Positions 36,652 to 43,773 of a stretch of 64,000 nt of DNA are shown here, piece after piece. The stretch comes from DASSUW01 sp963803335 (lineage in GTDB: Bacteria > Actinomycetota > Thermoleophilia > Solirubrobacterales > Solirubrobacteraceae). The position numbers and the translations under genes were made by a program. The stretch covers positions 62,001 through 126,000 of the forward strand of contig CAWDME010000013.1 of the NCBI GenBank assembly GCA_963803335.1, written 5' to 3'. Below the pieces are notes generated by a model. It saw nothing but the letters and a program-made list of their open reading frames with translations, was not told the DNA's origin and did no database searches. The number at the start of each line of letters is the position of its first letter. Position 1 is the first letter of the stretch.

Positions 36652-37661
36652 GCGGCCGCGGCGGCCCGCGAGGGCTGGCCGAGCTTGGAGCGGATGTTGG
36701 CGACGTGCCTGTGGACGGTGTGCGGGCTGACGATCAGCCGGCCCGCGATCTCGGCGTCGCTGAGCCCGTCGGCGACGAGCCGCAGCACCTCGGCCTCGCG
36801 CGCGCTGAGCGGCGACTCCGGGTCGACCATGCGCGCCGGATGGTGCTCGTCGAGGAACGCGCTCACCGCCTCCAGCACCGCCGCGCTGTCCCCGATCCAC
36901 GGCAGGTGGGTGTCGCCGTCGAGCGCCACGAAGCGCGCGTCCGGGAGCCGTGAGGCGGCCTCGCGCCCCTGGGCGAACGGCATCGCCCGGTCGGAGCGAC
37001 GGTGGAGCACGAGCGTGGATGCGCGCACGTGCGCGAGGACGTCACGCAGGTCGACCTCGTACACCGCCTCGAGCATCGCCGCGGCGACCTCCGGGGTCGC
37101 CGACGCCCGCTGCAGGCGGGCGAACGCGTCACGCGTCGGCGCGTCAGCGTCCGGCAGCCAGACGTCGGCGAGTAGCCGCGACCCCGCGCCCCAGTGTGCG
37201 CGCACGGTGTCGGCAATGGCGGCGCGCAACGGCGCGGGCGCGATTTCGGCACCGCGGGCGAAGCCGCCGAACAGCACCACGCTGCGGACGCGCTCGGGAA
37301 ACGCCGCCGCGAACGCGGCCGCCGAGCACGCGCCGAACGACATGCCGAGCAGCGACAGCTCGCGCAGCCCGGCCGCGTCGGCCACCGCGGCGAGCGTGCG
37401 GACCTCGGCGTCGACGCTCAGGTCGGGCGCCTCCGGACGGTCCGACAGGCCGGTGCCCACGCGGTCGTAACGGACCACGGTGCGGTGCTCGGCGAGCGCG
37501 CCGACGAACGTGCGGAAGCCGGCCTCGCCCCACTGCAGCTCGAGGTGCCCGATCCACAGCGCCGGCAGGAGCAGCGCCGGGCCGGTGCCGACGGTCGCGT
37601 AGGCGACCCGGGCGTCCCCGGCGGCACAGAAGCGGATGTGCTGCTCGGGCACCGCGGTCAA
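36624..37661 (-). CDS. Alpha/beta hydrolase-LuxR fusion regulator
   Basis: The 345-residue protein has an alpha/beta hydrolase domain (residues about 20-265; nucleophile elbow LLGMSFGACS, Asp region LVLHRRSDRAMPF, His in GDTHLPWIGD). A LuxR/NarL helix-turn-helix follows (LSAREAEVLRLVADGLSDAE, VSPHTVHRHVANIRSKL). It is probably a transcription factor whose hydrolase domain senses or cleaves a small ligand. The start is TTG 37661 (or GTG 37652). It lies 2 bases after the cupin gene stop, so it is co-transcribed with it. Confidence 0.88.
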   Translation of the reverse strand: MTAVPEQHIRFCAAGDARVAYATVGTGPALLLPALWIGHLELQWGEAGFRTFVGALAEHRTVVRYDRVGTGLSDRPEAPDLSVDAEVRTLAAVADAAGLRELSLLGMSFGACSAAAFAAAFPERVRSVVLFGGFARGAEIAPAPLRAAIADTVRAHWGAGSRLLADVWLPDADAPTRDAFARLQRASATPEVAAAMLEAVYEVDLRDVLAHVRASTLVLHRRSDRAMPFAQGREAASRLPDARFVALDGDTHLPWIGDSAAVLEAVSAFLDEHHPARMVDPESPLSAREAEVLRLVADGLSDAEIAGRLIVSPHTVHRHVANIRSKLGQPSRAAAAAYAARRGLI

Positions 37662-37663
37662 CG

Positions 37664-37960
37664 TTAATGGCCGCGGCGCGACACGGCCACGAGCACGACC
37701 GGCTCAAGCCCGCCGTTGCGCAGCACGCGCAGCGGTAACCCGGTGAGCCAGAGGATGTCGCCCCGCCGGAAGCGCGCCAGGTGGCCGGCGTCGCACTCGA
37801 GCTCGATCTCCCCGCGCTCGACCACGACGAGCGCGTCCTCCCACTCGGCAGGGTCGTACGGGCGCTCGGCGCCGGGCGCGACGGTCACCTCGCGGCGCAC
37901 GAAGGCAGGCGGCAGCGCGCGCCCCGCGATGGACAGCCGGTCCCGGCAGTCGTCGCTCAT
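37664..37960 (-). CDS. Cupin-domain protein
   Basis: A small single-cupin protein of 98 residues. WEDALVVVERGEIELECDAG and FRRGDILWLTGLPLRVLRNG form the two cupin strands, but the usual His cluster is poor, so metal binding is doubtful. ATG 37960 is set by AAGGA five bases upstream. It is first in a two-gene unit with the hydrolase-LuxR regulator and diverges from the ECF sigma gene at 38013 across 52 bases. Confidence 0.7.
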   Translation of the reverse strand: MSDDCRDRLSIAGRALPPAFVRREVTVAPGAERPYDPAEWEDALVVVERGEIELECDAGHLARFRRGDILWLTGLPLRVLRNGGLEPVVLVAVSRRGH

Positions 37961-38012
37961 TGTTTCCTTAGACGTCCGGGCGGCCGGAAACTCATCGCGT
38001 ACGATGTCGGCG

Positions 38013-39002
38013 ATGGCCTTCCACGCCGAAACCACCAGCGAAACGCTCGATCTCGAAGCCCACCGGCGCGAGCTGACCGGCTACTGCTACCGGATGCTCG
38101 GCTCCGGCTTCGATGCCGAGGACGCTGTGCAGGAGACGATGGTGCGCGCGTGGCGCAACGTCGACCGGCTCGAGGACCGGGCGGCGCTCAAGTCGTGGCT
38201 GTACCGGATCGCCACGAATGTCTGTTACGACATGCTGCAGGGCTCGCAGCGGCGCGCGCGGCCGATGGACTTCGGGCCCGCCGCGACGGTCGACGCGATA
38301 CTCGACGGCGGCATGGCGCAGGAGAGCTGGGTGCAGCCGGTGGCCGACGCCCAGGTGATGCCCGAGCACGCCGACCCGGCCGAGCTCGCCGCCTCGCGCG
38401 AGACACTGCGGCTCGCCTTCGTGGCCGCGCTGCAGCATCTGCCGGCGCGCCAGCGTGCGGTGCTGATCCTGCGCGAGGTGCTGCGCTGGCAGGCCAGCGA
38501 GGTGGCCGAGCTGCTCGACACCAGCGTCGCGTCGGTCAACAGCGCGCTGCAGCGCGCGCGGGCGACGATGGACGAGCTCGAGCTCGATGCCAGCGGCCCT
38601 GCGTGGATGGACGATGAGGACCATCAGGAGCTGCTGAGCCGGTACGTCGACGCCTTCGAGCGCTACGACGTCGCCACGCTGGTGACGCTGCTCAAGGACG
38701 ACGTCGTCTTCAACATGCCGCCGTTCGCGCTGTGGCTGCAGGGCCCGCAGGACGTGCACGACTGGATGCTCGGCCCGGGCATCGAATGCAAGACCGCGCA
38801 GATACGCGTGACGCGCGCGAACGGCTGCCCGGCGGTCGCCGTCTACAAGCCCAGCGAAGAGGACCCGAGCGTCTGGACGCCGTTCAACCTCGCGGTGCTC
38901 GAGATCGCCGACGGCAAGATCACCGGGATCACGAACTTCCTCTACCCGGAGCTGTTCGGCGTCTTCGGGTTGCCCGAGACGCTCGGCCCGCCTCAGGGCT
39001 GA
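38013..39002 (+). CDS. ECF sigma factor with SnoaL-like C-terminal domain (SigG type)
   Basis: A 329-residue sigma factor. Sigma-2 is in HRRELTGYCYRMLGSGFDAE and DAVQETMVRAWRN, sigma-4 in LPARQRAVLILREVLRWQAS and VAELLDTSVASVNSALQRAR. Residues from about 200 form an NTF2/SnoaL-like domain (LLSRYVDAFERYDVATLVTL, DDVVFNMPPFALWLQGP), known to modulate sigma activity in such factors in place of a separate anti-sigma. ATG 38004 is a second possible start. It diverges from the cupin gene and overlaps the globin gene 3' end by 10 bases. Confidence 0.92.
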   Translation: MAFHAETTSETLDLEAHRRELTGYCYRMLGSGFDAEDAVQETMVRAWRNVDRLEDRAALKSWLYRIATNVCYDMLQGSQRRARPMDFGPAATVDAILDGGMAQESWVQPVADAQVMPEHADPAELAASRETLRLAFVAALQHLPARQRAVLILREVLRWQASEVAELLDTSVASVNSALQRARATMDELELDASGPAWMDDEDHQELLSRYVDAFERYDVATLVTLLKDDVVFNMPPFALWLQGPQDVHDWMLGPGIECKTAQIRVTRANGCPAVAVYKPSEEDPSVWTPFNLAVLEIADGKITGITNFLYPELFGVFGLPETLGPPQG

Positions 39003-39457
39003 TACGGCGGCGCGACGCCCCAGCCCCAACGCGGCACGGGCGCGTGCTCGGCGACCTCGGCGTCCGGCTGCGCGTTGTGCATCGCCAGGCGCGTGCCCCA
39101 CTCGGCGTAGCCCATGAGCGCGGCGCGGAACTCCGGGTCCGCCGGCAGCCGGGCGTCGTCGGCCGCCCGGCTGAGCAGCGTCACGAAGCGCAGGCGCTGC
39201 TCGTCGGTGATCGTCAGCCCGCGGTGCTTGCCGAGCATGTGCTCGTAGCCGCCGTGGCCGTCGGTGTAGGCGGCGGGCCCGCCCATCACCTCGCACCACC
39301 ACAGCGTGACGTTGCGGCGGTGCTCCTCGCTCACCGTGCCGCCGAACAGCGGGCCGAGCAGCGCGTCGCGCTCGACCATGTCGTAGAAGGCGTTGAGCCA
39401 GCGCTCGAACGCCGCGTGCTCACCGGCCCATTGGTAGATCGTCGGCTCCGGCGTCAC
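38993..39457 (-). CDS. Truncated-haemoglobin-like globin
   Basis: A 154-residue protein of the two-on-two globin family. IYQWAGEHAAFERWLNAFYD, LLGPLFGGTVSEEHRRNVTLWW, GGPAAYTDGHGGYEHMLGKH (the last His is the likely proximal haem ligand) and EFRAALMGYAEWGTRLAM fit group II. Such globins bind oxygen or NO. The GTG start lies 9 bases after a 24-base palindrome, a probable operator. The gene is convergent with the ECF sigma gene. Confidence 0.88.
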   Translation of the reverse strand: MTPEPTIYQWAGEHAAFERWLNAFYDMVERDALLGPLFGGTVSEEHRRNVTLWWCEVMGGPAAYTDGHGGYEHMLGKHRGLTITDEQRLRFVTLLSRAADDARLPADPEFRAALMGYAEWGTRLAMHNAQPDAEVAEHAPVPRWGWGVAPPYQP

Positions 39458-39466
39458 GCCGGCGGA

Positions 39467-39490
39467 CGTTAGTGCACGCGTGTACTAACG
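39467..39490. promoter_or_regulatory. 24-base palindrome upstream of the globin gene
   Basis: CGTTAGT-G-CACGCGTG-T-ACTAACG is palindromic at every position but one pair. It ends 9 bases before the globin GTG and overlaps the stop codon of the upstream gene. Length and symmetry resemble TetR-family operators; a terminator role for the upstream gene is the alternative. Confidence 0.55.
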
Positions 39491-40075
39491 CTTCTTGTAC
39501 GGGTCGACGTAGACGTCGTCGATCGTCCACTCGCCGCCGTCGTCCGGCGCGGCGAAGCGGAAGGCCACCTGCTGATCGCCGGTGAGCGCAAGCAGGTTGA
39601 CGAGGATCGGCATGACCGGCGTCGGCGACCACGCGCCGGCGCCGATCACGCCTACCGGCAGCGATCTGGTGACCCCGAGCAGATCGCTGAACACGACCGA
39701 GACGGTGAGCGTCGAGAGCGGCGCGCCGGTGTTGCGGGCGAACAGCCGGAGCGTCGGGTGCTCGATGCCGATGCACATCGGCGCCGTGGTCGCGGACGCG
39801 CCGGCCGGGAGCGAGAGCGAGCGCTCACCGGCCAGGTACGGGTTGTTGCCCACCACGACCCTCGCGCCGTCTGTGAGCGCCCAATCCTCGGTGCCGCCCT
39901 CGAATCCGCCGTCTGGCGCGGGCACGTACCAAGCGACGTCCAGCCATGGCAAGAACGTCTGGGAGAGCGGCTGCTGAGCGCAGCCTGAGGCCCACGCGCC
40001 AGAAGGCGCGGCGAGTACGAGGGCGGCGAGCGCGAGGATTCCGGCTAGGCCGATGCGCCGGAAGAGGGCGACCAT
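39485..40075 (-). CDS. Secreted protein with jelly-roll-like strands
   Basis: The 196-residue product has a signal peptide (GLAGILALAALVLAAPSGAWA). The mature part has FEGGTEDWALTDGARVVVGN, ERSLSLPAGASATTAPMCIG, LRLFARNTGAPLSTLTVSVV and a final EWTIDDVYVDPYKKR, the pattern of carbohydrate-binding or discoidin-like beta sandwiches seen in this group of Actinobacteria. No catalytic motif is seen and the function is unknown. It diverges from the GAF-STAS protein gene across 85 bases. Confidence 0.75.
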   Translation of the reverse strand: MVALFRRIGLAGILALAALVLAAPSGAWASGCAQQPLSQTFLPWLDVAWYVPAPDGGFEGGTEDWALTDGARVVVGNNPYLAGERSLSLPAGASATTAPMCIGIEHPTLRLFARNTGAPLSTLTVSVVFSDLLGVTRSLPVGVIGAGAWSPTPVMPILVNLLALTGDQQVAFRFAAPDDGGEWTIDDVYVDPYKKR

Positions 40076-40120
40076 CGCGTCCTCTGGTTCCCGGACCGAC
40101 CCTGTTCATAGCTCGAACAT

Positions 40121-40139
40121 GTGTCCACCGCCTGGACAC
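40121..40139. promoter_or_regulatory. Interrupted palindrome in the divergent 40076-40160 gap
   Basis: GTGTCCA-CCGCC-TGGACAC has perfect seven-base arms and lies 21 bases before the GTG at 40161, between two divergent genes. It is a candidate operator. Confidence 0.45.
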
Positions 40140-40160
40140 GGTCGGCACGATACTTCGGGC

Positions 40161-41666
40161 GTGACCACCGCTCAGGCCCTCAGCGAGGAGCGCGACCCGG
40201 CCGTTCGACGGCGCCTGTCCGCGCAGGAGCGCCGTGTCGAAATCGTCGCTGCGGCGCTGTTCGCAGCGATCGCCGCCGTGCTGCTGACGGCCGCCGACGG
40301 GTGGGACGAGCCGCTGTCCGCGGTGCTTCTCACCGTCACCTACGCATTGGTGGACAGAGTCACATTCGTGCTCGGGCCCGGCGAGGTGAGTCCGACGCAG
40401 CTCGTGTTCGTGCCGATGCTCTTCCTGCTGCCGCCGGAGGCGGTGCCCGCGCTCGTCGCCGCCGGATCGCTGCTCGGGGCGCTGCCGGAGATCGTGCTCG
40501 GGCGTGCCCACCCCGAGCGGGCGCTGTTCGCGATCTCGAGTAGCTGGTACGCCGTGGGACCGGCGGCGGTGTTCGCGCTCCTGGACCCCGGTGCGCCCGG
40601 CTGGTCGGACGTCGGCGTCTACGCGCTGGCGCTCGTGGCCCAGTTCGCGGTCGACTTCGCGGCCTCCACGCTGCGCGAGCGCCTCGGGTCCGGGATCCCG
40701 CCGCGCGAGCTCACCCCGGTGCTCGGGATGGTCTACCTCGTCGACACGATGCTGTCGCCGATCGGCTTCATGGCCGTGCTGGCGAGTGAGACCTACTCGT
40801 ACGCGTACCTGCTCGCGGTGCCGTCCGGGGGGCTGCTGGCGCTGATCGCGCACGAGCGCGGGACGCAGATCGCGCACGAGCTGGCGCTCGGCCGCGCCTA
40901 CCGCGATCAGGCGGCGGAGCTGCGGCGGGCGCGGCTGCGCGTGGGGGAGGCGGTGGCCTCGACGCTCGACCGCGGCGATCTCGAGCAGCTGCTCCTCACG
41001 ACGACCGTGGAGGCCGTCGAGGCCGACTGCGGGCAGATCGGGACAGTGGGCATCGGCGATGTCGACCGCTGCGGCGAAGCGCTGAGCGCCGCGGAGGCCG
41101 CGCCGGTCGGCCAGGAGGTCACGGCCGGCGATGCCACCGCCCTGGCGTTCCCCGTGGGGGATGGGCAGGTGCTGGCGGTGGCCCGGGCCGGCCGGCCGTT
41201 CTCCCAGGCCGAGGCGGACCTGCTCGAGAGCCTGGCCGCGCACGCGCGCGTGTCGCTGGACAACGTCGGCCTGCGGGAGCGCGAGCAGGCGGCGGCCGAG
41301 GCGGTGCGCGAGCTGTCGATGCCGGTGCTCGTGGTGCGGGAGCGGCTGCTGATCGTGCCGCTCGTCGGCGAGCTCGATCGGGCGCGCGGCCGCCAGCTGA
41401 GCGACGAGCTGTTGCATCGGATCCGCGGCGGCCGGGCGCAGGCGGTGGTGATCGACGTCACCGGCGTGCCGGTGATCGAGCCGGACGTCGCGACCCAGCT
41501 GGTGCAGACCGTCGCGGCCTGCGGCCTGCTGGGCGCGAGCGTGATCGTCACGGGGCTGTCGTCGGAGACGACGCGGGCGCTGGTGGCGAGCGGCGTGGAC
41601 CTGCGAGCGGTCCACGCCGTCGCCGACCTCCAGCGCGGGATCGAGGAGGCGCAGCGCCTCCTGTAG
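40161..41666 (+). CDS. Membrane-GAF-STAS regulatory protein
   Basis: The 501-residue protein has about six N-terminal membrane segments (VEIVAAALFAAIAAVLLTAA through YAYLLAVPSGGLLALIAHE). A GAF domain follows (about residues 265-385: VASTLDRGDLEQLLLTTTVE ... SQAEADLLESLAAHARVSLD), then a C-terminal STAS domain in which the Thr of VVIDVTGVPVIEPDVATQLV matches the phosphorylation site of RsbR-like stressosome proteins. It may pass a signal to a partner-switch cascade, but no RsbT or anti-sigma kinase is nearby. The GTG 40161 start precedes the first charged helix. Confidence 0.82.
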   Translation: MTTAQALSEERDPAVRRRLSAQERRVEIVAAALFAAIAAVLLTAADGWDEPLSAVLLTVTYALVDRVTFVLGPGEVSPTQLVFVPMLFLLPPEAVPALVAAGSLLGALPEIVLGRAHPERALFAISSSWYAVGPAAVFALLDPGAPGWSDVGVYALALVAQFAVDFAASTLRERLGSGIPPRELTPVLGMVYLVDTMLSPIGFMAVLASETYSYAYLLAVPSGGLLALIAHERGTQIAHELALGRAYRDQAAELRRARLRVGEAVASTLDRGDLEQLLLTTTVEAVEADCGQIGTVGIGDVDRCGEALSAAEAAPVGQEVTAGDATALAFPVGDGQVLAVARAGRPFSQAEADLLESLAAHARVSLDNVGLREREQAAAEAVRELSMPVLVVRERLLIVPLVGELDRARGRQLSDELLHRIRGGRAQAVVIDVTGVPVIEPDVATQLVQTVAACGLLGASVIVTGLSSETTRALVASGVDLRAVHAVADLQRGIEEAQRLL

Positions 41667-41667
41667 A

Positions 41668-42285
41668 TCAGTCGAGCCGAACGGCGATGATGCTGACCTT
41701 GCCGAGCGCGTCGTCGTTGCCGTCGCCGGTGCAGCTCACATTCGCGTCGAACGCGGAGCCGGCGGCCACGGCCTTCTGCAGGGTCACCATGTGGGTGTTG
41801 TCCGGGTACAGCGTCGTCTCGTCGTTGGCGCCCGGCACCTCGAGCGTGCAGGTCTCGGCCTCGCCGAGCACGCCGTCGTTGTCGTAGGTCAGCTTCGCGC
41901 TGACGAGGTAGCTGCCCGCCGGCACGCCGGGCAGCTGCAGGAGGGTCGCGTCGCTCACGAAGTTGGTGACCCCGTCGCTCGTGGCCTCGAACACGCGCTG
42001 CGTGCTCTTCATGAAGCCGGCCGAGTCGATGCCGTCGAGCGTGTCCGCGTTGGGGACCGTCCCGAGCGCCGCCTCGTTGATCTGGTCGCCGCCGAGCGTG
42101 TCGTGCTTGATCGTCTTGGCGCTGAGTGTGCGGGTCTTGACGTCGACGCCGCGGATCGTGTGGTTGGCGATGTCGCGGCTCGTCAGCTTGGCGGCGGCGT
42201 AGCTGCTGCCGCCGAGCGCGGCGAACAGCGCCACGCACGAGATGACCATGGCGGCGGACGGACGGCGGAGGGAGATGGAACGCAT
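41668..42285 (-). CDS. Exported Thermoleophilia-type protein
   Basis: The 205-residue product has a leader SAAMVISCVALFAALGGSSY and then LTSRDIANHTIRGVDVKTRT, a short-repeat region often seen in exported proteins of Solirubrobacterales. The C-terminal half is beta-rich (LQLPGVPAGSYLVSAKLTYD, ETCTLEVPG, GKVSIIAVRLD), like TNF/C1q-type trimeric domains. AAGGAGG lies 6 bases before ATG 42285. The role is unknown, perhaps surface structure. Confidence 0.8.
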   Translation of the reverse strand: MRSISLRRPSAAMVISCVALFAALGGSSYAAAKLTSRDIANHTIRGVDVKTRTLSAKTIKHDTLGGDQINEAALGTVPNADTLDGIDSAGFMKSTQRVFEATSDGVTNFVSDATLLQLPGVPAGSYLVSAKLTYDNDGVLGEAETCTLEVPGANDETTLYPDNTHMVTLQKAVAAGSAFDANVSCTGDGNDDALGKVSIIAVRLD

Positions 42286-42429
42286 GGTGGGCCTCCTTGG
42301 GGCCTCGGGGTCGATGCGCTCCGAACGGGTGAGAACGCGGTTGCTTACGGCGCCGCCCGCGGGACTGGACGAACGGGCAGGCTTGCCCGCCGCTGCGTAA
42401 TCAACCGGCGCCTGCGGTGTTCAGGAGCC

Positions 42430-43761
42430 ATGCGCGCGGACACCCACGACACGGTGCTCGCGCGGCGCGCGGCGGCCGGGGACGGCGCGGCCTTCGCCGC
42501 GCTCTACGACCGTCACGAGCGCCGCGCCTACAACCTCTGCTACCGCATCACCGGCTCGGCCGACGACGCCGCCGACGCGACGCAGGAGACGTTCTTGCGA
42601 GTGCTCGAGCGGCTGCCGAGCCTGGGTGACCGGGAGCTGAACTTCGGGTCCTATCTGCTGACCGCGGCGCGGCACGCGAGCTACGACGCGATCGAGCGCC
42701 GTAGGCGCGCGACGCCGGCAAGCGAGATCCCCGACTCGGCGGTGCCGGTAGCGGCGGGCGACGAGCTCGAAGGGCCGGAGCGGAGCGCGCTGCGGGCCGC
42801 GCACCAGGAGCAGATCCGCGCGGCCAACGACGGGCTGCCGCCGCGGCAGCGCGAGGCGCTCGCGCTGCGCGAGCTCGAGGAGCTGTCCTACGACGAGGTC
42901 GCGGACATCATGGGCATGAACCGCAACGCGGTCGCCCAGCTCATCTCGCGGGCGCGCATCAACCTGCGTGACGGGCTACGGCACGGCGCGCTCGTGGCGA
43001 TTCCGGCCGCGAGCCCGGAGTGCGAGACGGCGCTGCCGCTGCTCGCGCTCGCGCAGGACGGCGAGCTCGACGATGCGACGAGCGCCGACTGGCTCGCACG
43101 GCACCTGGTCGGCTGTGCGACTTGCCGGATGCGCGTGGAGGCCATGCAGGAGGCCGGCGCCGCCTACCGCCTGTGGCTCCCGCTCGTTCCGGCGCTCTGG
43201 CTGCGCGCGGCGACGGCGAAGGCGGCCGTGCGCAGGTCGGCGCCGGCGCGCCTGGCGTCCGTGCGGCGACTCGGCGCGCTGGCGGGCGCCGGCGTACTGG
43301 TGCTGGCCTGCGCCGGGCTCGCCGCCGCCGACGCCGTGCACGCGCCGACGCATCGGCGCTCGCCGGCGACCACCGCCTTCTCGATCCCGGCACCGGTGCC
43401 GGTGGTGGCCGCCCACCACCACCGGCACCGGCCGGACCCGAAGCCGAAGCCGAAGCCCGAGCACCACGCCGTCACGCACGTCGTCGTGGCGGCAGTCCCC
43501 ACGGCGACCCCGGCGCCCGTGCCCACCCCGACACCCACGCCGCCGCCACGCACCCGGAGCGTCACCCGCGTGGCGCCGGAGCCGGAGATCGAGGCGCCGA
43601 CCATCGTGGCCGCCGACCCGCCGCCTCCGGTCGTCGTCGACCCGCCGCCGGCCGACGACGGACAGGAGCCGCCGCCGCCCCCGCCGCCGGGCAAGCCGCC
43701 GCAGCCGATCGTCTGCCCGAACTGCGGGATTGTGGCCGGCGGGCCGCCGCCCGTTCCCTGA
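42430..43761 (+). CDS. ECF sigma factor fused to zinc anti-sigma motif, membrane anchor and Pro-rich tail
   Basis: This 443-residue chain combines parts that are normally separate proteins. Residues 1-185 are an ECF sigma factor (DGAAFAALYDRHERRAYNLC, DDAADATQETFLRVLERLP; sigma-4 LPPRQREALALRELEELSYD). Residues 195-240 look like a zinc anti-sigma (zf-HC2) domain: ALPLLALAQDGELDDATSAD, then H225-x3-C229-x2-C232 in RHLVGCATC. A membrane segment follows (GALAGAGVLVLACAGLAAAD), then 130 Pro/Thr/Val-rich residues ending with CPNCG. The sigma part would be tethered and self-inhibited until released; that mechanism is inference. Confidence 0.88.
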   Translation: MRADTHDTVLARRAAAGDGAAFAALYDRHERRAYNLCYRITGSADDAADATQETFLRVLERLPSLGDRELNFGSYLLTAARHASYDAIERRRRATPASEIPDSAVPVAAGDELEGPERSALRAAHQEQIRAANDGLPPRQREALALRELEELSYDEVADIMGMNRNAVAQLISRARINLRDGLRHGALVAIPAASPECETALPLLALAQDGELDDATSADWLARHLVGCATCRMRVEAMQEAGAAYRLWLPLVPALWLRAATAKAAVRRSAPARLASVRRLGALAGAGVLVLACAGLAAADAVHAPTHRRSPATTAFSIPAPVPVVAAHHHRHRPDPKPKPKPEHHAVTHVVVAAVPTATPAPVPTPTPTPPPRTRSVTRVAPEPEIEAPTIVAADPPPPVVVDPPPADDGQEPPPPPPPGKPPQPIVCPNCGIVAGGPPPVP

Positions 43762-43773
43762 GCGCCCGCTAAC

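Noticed and set aside
40113..40126. Possible second LexA box (CGAACATGTGTCCA)
   Set aside because: The right half-site reads GTCC, not GTTC; too far from the consensus.
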